DNA of 64,000 nucleotides from Urophycis tenuis (lineage: Eukaryota > Chordata > Actinopteri > Gadiformes > Phycidae), in NCBI GenBank assembly GCA_036785325.1, contig JAXIVH010000001.1, positions 12,762,159-12,826,158 of the forward strand. Reading direction: 5' to 3'. A program made the position numbers and the translations under genes. Below, one piece after another: positions 13,101 to 25,100 of this stretch. How positions within the stretch are numbered: the stretch's first letter is position 1; every line of letters starts with the position of its first letter. A model generated the notes under the pieces. It worked only from the letters and a program-made list of their open reading frames with translations. It made no database searches and was not told the DNA's origin.

Positions 13101-16100
13101 GTCGTGCAGTTGTCAATGTTTGCGCTGCATTAGTAGAGGTGTGTCCAGCAGTTGTTGTTTGTTCCTCGGTTGTAGTTCTGTATTCTTCAGTTGTGCTGCT
13201 GGCTCCTGATGTTGTTGCAGATTCATCAGCAGCCTTTGTTTTTCCTTTAGTTGTTGTTGTTGGTTCTTCAGCAAAAGTCGTGGGTCCTGCAGTTGTTGTT
13301 AGTTCCGCAGTTATAGTTGTGTGTCCTTTTGTAGTTTTGCTGAATCCTGATGTTGTTGTTGTAGATTCATCAGCTGACTTTTTTGTTTCTGCAGTTGTTG
13401 GTTCCTCAGTAAGAGTTGTGGGTCCTTCAGTTGTTGATGTTGGTCCTGCAGTTGTCAATGTTTGCCCTGCAGTAGTAGAGATGTGTCCAGCGGATGTTGA
13501 TTGTTTCACAAATGTAGTTGTGTATTCTTCAGTAGTTGTGGTGGGTCCCGATGTTGTCATTGTAGATTCAACACCTGACGATATTGTTCCTTCAGTTGTT
13601 GTTGTTGGTCCTGCAGTCCTCGATGTTTGACCTGCAGTAGTAGAGGTGAATCCAGCAGTTGTCGTTGTTTGCCTTGCAGTAATTGTTTGTACCGCAGCTG
13701 AAGTTATGGTGGTTCCTGGCATTGTCGTTGTAGATTCATCAGCTGAATTTGCTGTTCCTGTAATTGTGACTGACTTTGTTGTTGGTTCCTCAGTATGAGT
13801 TGTGGGTGTTGAACTTGCAGTTTTCAATGTTTGACCTGCAGTAGTAGAAGTGTATCCAGCAGTTGTTGTTTGTTCTACGGTTGTAGTTGTATGTCCTTCA
13901 GTAGTTGTGGTGGTTCCTCCCATCGTGGTTGTAGATTCATCAGCTGACTTTGTTGTTCCTGCAGTTGTTGATGGCTCCTCAGTAAACATTTTTGGTCCAT
14001 CAGTTGTTGTTGTTTGTTCCGCAGTTGTTTTTGTGTATTCTTCAGAAATTGTGTTTGGTCCTGATGTTGTTGCAGATTTATCAGCTGACTTTGTTGTTCC
14101 GTCAGTTATTGTTGTTGGTTCTTCAGTAATAGTTGTGGGTCCTGCAGTTGCTGTTTGTTCCGCAGTTGTAGTTTTGTGTCCTTTTCTAGTAGTGCTGAGT
14201 TCTGATGTTGTTGTTGTAGATTCATTAGCTGATGATGTTGTTCCTTCAGTTGTTGTTGGTTCTTCAGCAAAAGTCGTGGGTCCTGCAGTTGTTGTTTGTT
14301 CCGCTGTTGTATTTGTATGTCGTTTTGTAGTTGTTGTGCCTCCTGGAGTTGTCGTTGTGGATCCTGCTGGTGTAGTTGTGGAAGCTGCAGTTGATGTTTT
14401 AGGTGAAGCTGTTGTTGTAGTTGTGGATGCTTCAGTTATTGTCGGTGGTGGTCCTGCAGCTGTTGTTTTGGTTCTTGGAATTGTGCTTGGGGGTCTTGGT
14501 ATTGTTGTTGGTGGCCCTGCAGTTGTTGTTTTATGTGAAGCAGTTGTGGTTGTGGGTCCTGCTGTAGAAGTTGTGGAGGTCGGTCCTGCAGTTGTTCTCG
14601 TAGGTGGAGCAGTTGTTGTTGGCCCTGCAGTTGGTGCTGTGGGTCCTGTTGTAGAAGTTGATGGTTCTGCAGGTGTTGTAGGTGGAAAAGTTGTAGTTAG
14701 TGCAGCAGTTGACATTGTTGGTCCTGTTGTTGTTTTTCCCAATTTTTTTTCTGTTGTTTTTTCTGTACTCGTTGTGGGTTCTGCTGTTGTTACTGTAGGT
14801 GGAGCAGTTGTTGTTGGTGCAGTAATTGTTGTTGGCATAGAAGTTGTCATTGAGGGTCGTGCGGTTGATGTTGTTGGTCCTGCAGTAGTGGGTGATGGTT
14901 CTGCAGTTGTTGTTGTTTTTGTTGGTCCTGGGGTTGTCGATGTTTGCCCTGCAGTAGTAGAGGTGTGTCCAGCAGTTGTTGTTTGCTCCGCAGTTGTAGT
15001 TGTGTACTCTTTAGTAGTTGTGGTGGGCCCTGATTTTGTCATTGCAGATTCATCAGCTGACTTTATTGTTCCTTCAGTTGTTGTTGTTTGTTCTTTAGAA
15101 GTAGTTGTCAGTGCTGCAGTTGTTGTTGTTGGTCCTGCAGAGGTATATGTCTGTCCAACAGTTGTTGTTTGTACCGCAGCTATAGTTGTGTGTCCTTCAG
15201 TAGTTGTGCTGGGTCCTGCTATAGTTGCTGTAGATTCATCAGCTGACTTTGTCGTTCCTGCAGTTGTTGTTGGTTCCTCAGTGAGAGTTGAGGGTCCTTC
15301 AGTTGTTGGTGTTGGTCTTGCACTTCTCAATGTTTGACCTGCAGTAGTAGAGGTGTGTCCAGCAGTTGTTTTTTGATAAGTAGTTGTGTTTCCCTTAGTA
15401 GTTATGGTGGATCCTGATGTTTTCGTTTTAGGTTCATCAGCTGACTTTGTTGTTCCTCTAATTGTTGTTGTTGGTTCTCCAGTAATAGTTGTAGGTCTGA
15501 CAGTTGTTATTGTTGTTCTTGTAGTTACTGTTATTGGTCCTACAGTTGTTTTTGTTGGTCCTGGGGTTGTCGATGTTTGCCCTGCAGTAGTAGACTTGTG
15601 TCCAGCAGTTGTTGTTTGCTCAGCAGTTGTAGTTGTGTACTCTTTAGTAGTTGTGGTGGGCCCTGATTTTGTCATTGCAGATTCATTAGCTGACTTTATT
15701 GTTCCTTCAGTTGTTGTTGTTTTTTCTTTAGAAGTAGTTGTCAGTGCTGCAGTTTTTGTTGTTGGTCCTGCAGTTGTTGATGTTTGCCCTGCAGAAGTAG
15801 AGGTCTGTCCAACAGTTGTTGTTGGTACCGCAGTTGTAGTTGTGTGCTCTTCAGTAGTTGTGCTGGGTCCTGCCATTGTCGCTGTAGATTCATCAGCTGA
15901 CTTTGTTTTTCCTGCAGTTGTGATTGTTGGTTTGTGAGCAGTAGTAGAGGTGTGTCCAGCAGTTGTTGTTTGTCCCACAGTTGTAGTTATGTGTCCTTCA
16001 GTAGTTGTGCTGTGTCCTGTCATTGTCACTGTAGATTCATCAGCTGACTTTGTTGTTCTTGCAGTTGTTCTTGGTTCCTCAGTAAGAGTTGTGGGTCCTT

Positions 16101-19100
16101 CAGTTGTTGGTGTTGGTCTTGCACTTCTCAGTGTTTGACCTGCAGTAGTAGAGGTGTGCCCAGCAGTTTTTTTTTGTTCCGTAGTTGTAGTTTTGTGTCC
16201 TTTTGTAGTTGTGCTGGGTCCTGATGTTGTCATTGTAGATTCATCAGTTGACTTTGTTGTTCCTGCAGTTGTCGTTGTTGTTCCCTCAGTAAGAGTAGTG
16301 GGTCCAGCAGTTGTGGGTTCTTCTGTACTAGTTGAGGGTGTTGCAGTTGTTGTTGTTGTGGGTTCTTCTGTACTAGTTTTGGGTGTTGCAGTTGTTGTCG
16401 GTTCTGCAGTTTCTGTTGATGGCCCCGCAGTAATTGCTGTTGGATCTGCAGTTGTAGTTCTTGCTCTGGCATTAGTAGTTGTGGGTCCTGGCGTTAATGA
16501 TTTGGGTCCTTCTGTACTCGGTGTGGGTCCTGCAGTCGTTGTTGTTGGTCCAGAAGTAGTAATTTTGTGTCCTTGAGGTGATGTTGTGGATCGTCCTGCT
16601 GTTGCTGCTCCTGCAGTTGTTGTTATGGGTCCTGCTGTGGTTGAGGTGGATCCTACTGCACTAGTTTTGGGTCCTGATGTTGTTGTTGTGGGTGCTGCAG
16701 TTTTTTTTCTGGGTCTTTCTGTGCTAGTTGTGGATGCTGCAGTTGTTGTCATATGTGGAGCAGTTGTTGTTGAAGGTCTTGCAGTTGTTGCTGATGGCCC
16801 TGCAATGGTTGTTCTTGGTCCTGCAGTAATAGTTGTGGGTCTTTCTGTACTAGTTGTGGGTAATGCTGTAGTAGATGGTTGTGCTGAAGTTGTTCTAGTT
16901 GGTCCTGCAGTTGTTGGTGTTGCGGTTGTCACTGATGGTCCATCAGTTGTTGTCGTTGGTCCTTTAATATTTGTTGATGGTGCTGAAGTTGTTCTGGGTA
17001 CTGTTGTAGTAGTTGTGAGTCCTGCAGTTGTTCTTTCAGATGAAGCAGTTGTTCTTGGTCCTGCAGTAGTAGTTGATGGTGCTGCAGTATTTGTTGTGGG
17101 TCCTGCAATTGCTCTGGGTCCTTCTGTAGCAGAATAAGTTGTGCGTCCTGCAGAAGTAGTGGTTGTTGACATTGTTAAAACTGTATAAGTGTCAGCTGCA
17201 GTTGTTGATGATTCAGTTGTATGCATCAGAGTTGTTGTTTGCCCTGCAGCAGAGGTTGTGGGTCCTGCAGATGCAGTGGTTGTTGTCATTGTTGAAACTG
17301 TGAAAGAAAACAAACCAATCAGAATGTCTTACATTTATATTTAAGTATATTATTGTGATATGAATGAAACCTTCTTACAATGAGCTGTCTATAAGATTGG
17401 AATTAATTAACACAGCTGAACCGCAACCGACTTTGTCCCTCCTATCAGCTGCAGACGCAGCTAATGGCATGGCACCGATGGGAGAGGTGTAGTCCAATAT
17501 ATTTCTCACTTTATACTGGCAATTGCTATGTAACATATAACCCTACTGTTATAGTTACCTGCATCATTAGTAGCAGTGTCCACATCGAGGAAGGTGATGC
17601 CATTGGCTATTGAGTCCAGCAATGTCTGCACTACACGGCTTTCAGTGGGAAGAGGGGATTGTTTTTTCAACATGAAGTTCAACTTCATGTCCACAAAGAC
17701 TGATCCCTTACTAGAAACAAAAATAAGCAAAATATGTTCAAAGTTTGTACTTATCTTCAATATCATATTTATTCATTATCAACTATCAGGCCCCGTTGAT
17801 CTGTCTGTCTGATGAATGTCTGTCCACTGTCTCACTGTGTCGTCATGTATGTTACCACCGGTGTTATGTTGTGTTGTATTTTTGTATGCTGTCACTGCTA
17901 TATTTATAACCACTGTTGTCGTGTAACCACCGCCGTTGTCTGTTGTCTGTCCCACTGTTTTGTCACATAATGTGCAGTCTGTGAAGACAATTTTCCCCAC
18001 GGGGACAAATAAATCAAATCAAATCAAAATCAAATTGTCTACATTATTTTATGTATTGCTCGATTAAAAGTATGAAAGTAACACCATAATAGTTGTCTTC
18101 TTTCTGAAAAATAAAGGATATAAGTGTGTACTTACGCAAAATAATTGATTGTACTCCTGGAAAATGTCTCTGTGTAATAATGTCTGAAGCCTCTATTGAC
18201 CTTTAATTGGAAATAAAATAATTTTATATTAAACATGTTTCATACTCTATATATTTTATATATTATATATGTTTTTCCAGTTAACACTTTTTTGAATCTG
18301 ATGAACATGTTTATCTCACCTCTGTTGTAACATTACATGCCAGCTCCTGATATGCTGCCGTAGAGGGATCTAAGTAATCCTTTATAAATGTACGTTTCAT
18401 ACTGAATTTCAACTCCATAGATACTTCATTTTCTGTAGGGAGCTGGGTAGATTCTGATGGCCTGCAATTTACTGTTGCAGTCATTACTGGGGAATAAGTA
18501 GTTGTAGGAGTAATAGCAGTACTAGTTCTTGCAGCTATAGTAGTTGTAGAAACTGTGATCCGAGATGTAGATGAAGGTCCTGCAGTTGTTGATGGTCCTT
18601 CTGTTGTTGTTGGTGCAGCAGTTGTCATTGATGGTCCTGCTGTAGTTGTTGTGGGTTCTGCCGTTGTAGAGGTCGGTCCTGCAGGTGTTGTCCTAAGTGG
18701 AGCAGTTGTTTTTGTTGGTCTTGCAGAAGTAGTTGTTGGTCCCGCAGTTGGTGTTGTGGTTCCTGCTGCAGTAGCTGTTGGTCCTGTAGTTGTCGTAGGT
18801 GGATAATGTGTAGTTGGTGCAGCAGTTGTTGTAGGTCCTGCAGTTGTCACAGTCAGTCCTGTAGTTGTTCTTGAAGGTAATGATGTTGTTATTGGTGGTG
18901 CTGTAGTTGTTAGTGGTGGAGCAGTTGTTGTTGGTGTAGCAGTTGTCGTTGATAGCCCCACAATTGTTGTTGAAGGTCCTGCAGTTTTTGTTGTTGGTTC
19001 TGTAGTAGCAATATGGGGCCCTAAAGACATCATGGTGGGTTCTGCAGAGGTTGTGGTCAGTCCATCAGTAGTTGTCAGACTTGGAGTCTTACTTGTGGGT

Positions 19101-22100
19101 CCTAAAGTTGTTGTATCTCCTGCAGTAGTAGTTGTGCTTCCTGTAGTGGTTTTTAATCCTACAGTAGTAGTGGTGAGTCCTGTAGAGGTAGTGTGTCCTA
19201 CAGATGTAATGGTTGGTCCTGCAGAAGTTGTGGTTGGTCCGGCAGAAGTAGTGGTGTGTCCTGCAGTGGTTGTTTGTGCTATGGTTGTTGCTGGATATTC
19301 AGTTGTTGTTGTTCGTCTTGCTGTGGCTGTTGGTCCTGTAGTAGTTGTTGGCAAACTTGCATTGGAGGTTGTGGGTCCTTCTTTAGTAGTTGTTGATCCT
19401 GCAGTTGTTGGTGGTGATTTTTCAGTAGTTTTTGTCAGACTTGAATAACTTATTGTCTGTCTTGTTGTAGTTTTTGACAGACTTGAATAACTTATTGTCT
19501 GTCTTGTTGTAGTTGTTGTCAGACTTGAAGTACTTATTTTCTGTCTTGCTGTAGTCGTTGTCAGACTGGCATAAGTAGTGGTGGGTCCTGCTGTGGTTGT
19601 TGTTGGATCTGCAGCTGCTGGTCCTGCTGTTGTTCCTACAGTAGTTGTTGGCAAACTTGCAGTGGTAGTTCTGGGTCCTGCTGTAGTAGTTGTGGGTGCT
19701 GCAGTTGTTGTCCGTTCAGCAGTCATTGGTGTTTCGGTTAATTTTGTTGGTACTGCAGTTGTCGATATTGGTCCTGCAGTTGCCGTTGTTTGCCCTGCAG
19801 TAGCAGAGGTGTGTCTAGCAGTTGTTATGGTGGGAACTGCCATTGTCGTGGATTCATCAGGTGACTTGGTTGTTCCTTCAGTTATTCTTATTGGTTCTGC
19901 AGTAATAGTTGTCGGCCCTGCAGTAGTTGTTGTTAGTCTCATAGTTACTGTTGTTGGTGCTTCAGTCATTGGTCCTGTAGTTGTAGTTGTTGATCGTTGT
20001 GTTGTCATTTTTTGTTCTGCAGTTATTGTAGTTGGTTCTGCAACTGTCATTGTTAGCCCTGCAGTTGTAGCAGTTGGTCCTGCTGTCATTGTTGGTCCTG
20101 CAGTTGTCGTTGTTGGCACAAGAGTGGACATTGATGTTGGTCCTGATGTTGTTGTTGTTAGTGCTACAGTTATAAGTGGTGTTACTACAGTTGTACTTGG
20201 TGGTCCTGCAGTTGTTGTCATTGATTCTGCAACTATCAATGTTGGTCCTGATGTTTTAATTGTTGGTCCGACTGCTTTAGTTTTTGGTCCTGCAGTTAGT
20301 GTTGTTTGTCTTTTAGTTGTTGTTATTGCAGCAATTGTTTGTGTTTGTTTAGCAATTGTTGTAGTTGGCTCTACAGTTGTCGTTTTTAGTCCTGCAGTTT
20401 TTGTAGGTGGTCCATCAGTTATAGTGGTGGGTCCTGCATTTGTTGTTGATGATCTAGTAGTTATTGTTGTTGGTCCAGACATTGTTTTTGTTGGTCCTTC
20501 AGTTGTTGTTGTTGGTTTAGCAGTTAGCGCTGGTAGTCCTGTGGTTGTTGTCTCTTCAGAAGAATAGGTGTGTCCTGTAGTTTTTGTTTGTTCTGCAGCT
20601 GTGCTGTGTCCCTTAATAGTTGTGAGGGGTCTTAATGTTGTTGTTGTAGATCTATCAGCTAACTTTGTTGTTCCTGCAGTTGTTGGTGTTCGTTCCTCAG
20701 TAAAAGATGTGGGTTTGATAGTTGTTGTTCTTGGTCCTGCAGTTGTTGATGTTTGCCCTGTAGTAGCAGAGGGGTGTCCCGCAGTTGTAGTCGTTTGTCC
20801 TTCAGCAATAGTCGAGGGTCCTGCAGTTGTTGTTTTTCCCACAGTTGTACTTATGTGCCCTTCAGTAGTTATGGTGGGTCCTGCCATTGTCATTATAGAT
20901 TCATCAGCTGACTTTGTTGTTCCTGAAGTTGTTGGTTCTTCAGCAATAGTTGTGGGTCCTGAAGATGTTGTTTGTTCTGCATGTGTAGTTGTGTGACCCT
21001 GAGTAGTTATGGTGGGTGCTGATGTTGTCATTGTAGATTTATCAGCTGACTTTGTTGTTCCTGCAGTTGTTGTTGTTGTTGGTCTCGTAGTTACTGTTAT
21101 TGGCCCTTTAGTTTTTGGGTCTGCAGTTGTCGATGTTTGCCCTGCAGTGGTAGAGGTGTGTCCAGCAGTTTTTGTTGGTCCCACAGTTGTAGTTGTGTGT
21201 CCTGCAGTATTTGTGGTGGGTCCTGCCATTGTCTTTATAGATTCATCAGCTGACTGTGTTGTAACTGCAGTTGTGATTGTTGGTTCATCAGCAGTGTTAG
21301 TGGTGTGTCCAGCAGATGTTGTTTGTTCCGCAGTTGTAGTCGTTTGTCCTTCAGTAGTTGTGGTTGGTCTTGATGTTGTCGTTGTAGATTCATTGGCTGA
21401 AATTGGTCCTTTAATTGTTGTTATTGATTCCTCAGCAATAGTCGTGGGTCCTGCAGCTGTTGTTTTTGGTCTTGTAGTTACTGATAATGTCCCTTCAGTT
21501 GTTGTTGTTGGTTCTTTAGGAATAGATGTGGGTCTACCAGTTGTTGTTGTTGGTCCTGCAGTTATCAATGTTTGCCCTGCAGTACTAGAGGTGTGTCCAG
21601 CAGTTGCTGTTTGTTCCGCAGTTGTAGTTGTATGTTCTTCAGTAGTTGTGCTGGGTCCTGATGTCATTGTAGATTCATCAGCTGATGTTGTTCCTTCAGT
21701 TGTTGTTTTTGCTTCTTCAGCAATAGTAGTGGGTCCTGCAGTTGTTGTTTGTTCAGCAGTTGTAGTAGTTGTGTGTCCTTTTGTTGTTGTGCTGGGTGCT
21801 GATCTTGAAGATTGATCAGCTGACTTTGATATTCCTGCAATTGTTGGTTCTTCAGCAATAGTTGTGGGTCCTGAATATGTTATTTGTCCTGCAGTTGTCG
21901 TTATGTGTCCCTTAGTAGTTATGGTTGGTCCTGATGTTGTTGTAGTTTCATCAGCTGACTTTGTTGTTCCCTTAGTTGTTGTTGGCTCCTCAGTAGGAGT
22001 TGTTGGTTCTTCAGTAATAGTTGTAGCTCCGACTGTTGTTGGTCTTGTAGTTACTGATAATGGTCCTTCAGTTTGTTCTGTTGGTCCTGCGGTTGTCGAT

Positions 22101-25100
22101 GTTTGCCCTGCAGTAGTATTGGTGTTTCCACCATTTGTTGTTTGTTCCGCAGTTGTAGCTGTGTATTCTTCAGTAGTTGTGGTTGGTCCTGATGTTGTCG
22201 TTGCAGATTCATTAGCTGATGTTATTGTTGTTGGTTCTTCATGAATAGTTGTGGTTCCAGCAGTTGTTGTTGTTGGTCCTGCAGTTGTCAATGTTTGCCC
22301 TGCAGTAGTCGAGGTGTGTCCAGCAGTTGTTGTTTGTACCCAAGTTGTAGTTGTGTGTCCTTCAGTAGTTGCGCTGGGTCCTTTCATTGTCGCTGCAGAT
22401 TCATCAGCTGACATTGTTGTTCCTGCAGTTGTGATTGTTGGTTCATGAGCAGTAGTCGAGGTGTGTCCAGCATTTGTTGTTTGTACCGCAGTTGTAGTTG
22501 TGTGTCCTTCAGTAGTTTTGCTGGGTCCTGCCATTGTCCTTGTAGATGCATGAGCTGACTTTGTTGTTCCTGCAGTTGTGATTGTTGGTTCATGAGCAGT
22601 AGTAGAGGGGTGTCCAGCAGTTGTTGTTTGTTCCACAGTTGTAGTTGTGTATTCTTCCGTAGTTGTGGTTGCAGATTCATCAGCTGACTTTGTTGTTCCC
22701 TTAGTTGTTGTTGTTGGTTCTTCAGGAATAGTCGTGGGTCGAGCAGTTGTTGTTGTTGGTCTTGTAGTTACTGATAATGGTCCTTCATTTGTTGTTGTTG
22801 GTTCCTTATGAATAGTTGTGGTTCTAGTAGTTGTTGTTGTTGGTCCTGCAGTGATCGATGTTTGCCCTGCAGAACTAGAGGTGTGTCCAGCAGTTGCTGT
22901 TTGTTCCACAGTTGTGGTTGTGTGTTCTTCAGTAGTTGTGCTGGGTCCTGATGTCGTTTTAGATTCAACAGCTGAGGTTTTTCTTCCTTCAGTTGTTGTT
23001 TTTGGTTCTTCAGCAATTGTAGTGGGTCCTGGAGTTGTTATTTGTTTAGCAGTTGTAGTTGTGTGTCCTTTTGTTGTTGTGCTGGCAGCTGATGTTGTAG
23101 ATTTATCAGCTGACTTTGATATTCCTGCAATTGTTGGTTCTTCAGCAAAAGTTGTGGGTCCTGAATATGTTATTTGTTCTCCAGTTGTCGTTATGTGTCC
23201 CTTAGTAGTTATGGTTGGTCCTGATGTTGTTGTAGTTTCATCAGCTGACTTTGTTGTTCCCTCAGTTGTTGTTGGCTCCTCAGTAGGAGTTGTTGGTTCT
23301 TCAGTAATAGTTGTAGGTCCGACTGTTGTTGGTCTTGTAGTTACTGATAATGGTCCTTCAGTTTGTTCTGTTGGTCCTGCGGTTGTCGATGTTTGCCCTG
23401 CAGTATTAATGGTGTGTCCACCATTTGTTGTTTGTTCCGCAGTTGTAGTTGTGTATTCTTCAGTAGTTGTGGTGGGTCCTGATGTTGTCGTTGCAGATTC
23501 ATCAGCTGATGTTGTTCCTTCAGTTGTTGTTGTTGGTTCTTCATGAATAGTTGTGGTTCTAGCAGTTATTTTTGTTGGTCCTGCAGTTGTCAATGTTTGC
23601 CCTGCAGTAGTCGAGGTGTGTCCAGCAGTTGTTGCTTGTTCCGCAGTTGTAGTTGTGTATAATTTAATAGTTGTGGTGGATCCTGATGTTGTCGTTGCAG
23701 ATTCATCAGCTGACGTTCCCGCAGTTGTGATTGTTGGTTCATGGGCAGTAGTAAAGGAGTGTCCAGCAGTTGTTGTTTGTCGCACAGTTGTAGTTATGTG
23801 TCCTTCTGTATTTGTGGTGGGTCCTGCCATTGTCGCTGTAGATTCATCAGCTGAGTTTGTTGTTCCTGCAGTTGTGATTGTTGGTTCATGAGCAGTAGTA
23901 GAGGTGTGTCCAGCAATTGTTGTTTGTTCCACATTTGTAGTTGTGTTTTCTTCAGTAGTTGTGGTGGGTCCTGATGTTGTCGTTGCAGATTCATCAGCTG
24001 ACTTTGTTGTTCCCTTAGTTGTTGTTGTTGGTTCTTCAGGAATAGTCGTGGGTCGAGCAGTTGTTGTTGTTGGTCTTGTAGTTACTGATAATGGTCCTTC
24101 ATTTGTTGTTGTTGGTTCCTTATGAATAGTTGTGGTTCTAGTAGTTGTTGTTGTTGGTCCTGCAGTGATCGATGTTTGCCCTGCAGAACTAGAGGTGTGT
24201 CCAGCAGTTGCTGTTTGTTCCACAGTTGTGGTTGTGTGTTCTTCAGTAGTTGTGCTGGGTCCTGATGTCGTTTTAGATTCAACAGCTGAGGTTTTTCTTC
24301 CTTCAGTTGTTGTTTTTGGTTCTTCAGCAATTGTAGTGGGTCCTGGAGTTGTTATTTGTTTAGCAGTTGTAGTTGTGTGTCCTTTTGTTGTTGTGCTGGC
24401 AGCTGATGTTGTAGATTTATCAGCTGACTTTGATATTCCTGTAATTGTTGGTTCTTCAGCAATAGTTGTGGGTCCTGAAGATGTTATTTGTCCTGCAGTT
24501 GTCGTTGTTGGTCCTTGAGTTGACAATGTACGAACTGCAGTTGTTGTTGTTGATCCCTTTGTTGTTGTTGAATGTCGTGCAATCTTTGTTGGATAAGCAG
24601 TTGTTGTTTTACCCGTCGTCGTCTTTAGTCCAACATTTGTTTTGGTTAATGCTGCAGTTGTCGTGCTTGGTCCTGACATTTTGGTAGGTGGTCCATCGGT
24701 AGAAGTGGTGGCTTCTACAGTAGTCGTTTTTTGTCTTTCAGTGGTTGTTGTTGGTCCTGCAGTTGTCAATTTTGGTCCTGAACTTGTTGGTCCAGCAGTT
24801 GTCTTGGTTAATGCTGCAGTTGTTGTTGCTGGTCGTGTCAGTGTTGTTGGTACTGCAGGAGTAGTAGTGGATCCTGTAGTAGTTTTTGTTGGTACCCCAG
24901 TTGTTGTTGGTGGTCCTGCAGTTGTCGTTGTTGGTCCTGCAATCGTTGATGTTAGTCCAGACGTTGTCCTTGTTGGTCCAGCAATTGTCATTGGTGGTCC
25001 TTGGGTTGTTGTTGTTGGTCCTTCAGGTGTTGTTGTGTGTTCTGCAGTTGTGGTGGTTTTTAAACCTGCAGTAGTTGAGGTGTATCCAGCAGTCGTCGTT

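Noticed and set aside
5548..17297. Treating the second PTS block as a separate mucin gene
   Set aside because: Its first possible codons (TTG TTT TCT TTC ACA) are the pyrimidine tract and AG of an acceptor, and the preceding SEA exon joins in phase.
21664..21858. Gln/Leu-rich minus-strand frames such as MNLQ...QQLQ peptides inside the PTS exons
   Set aside because: They are frame-shifted readings of the same ACAACAGCA-type repeat.
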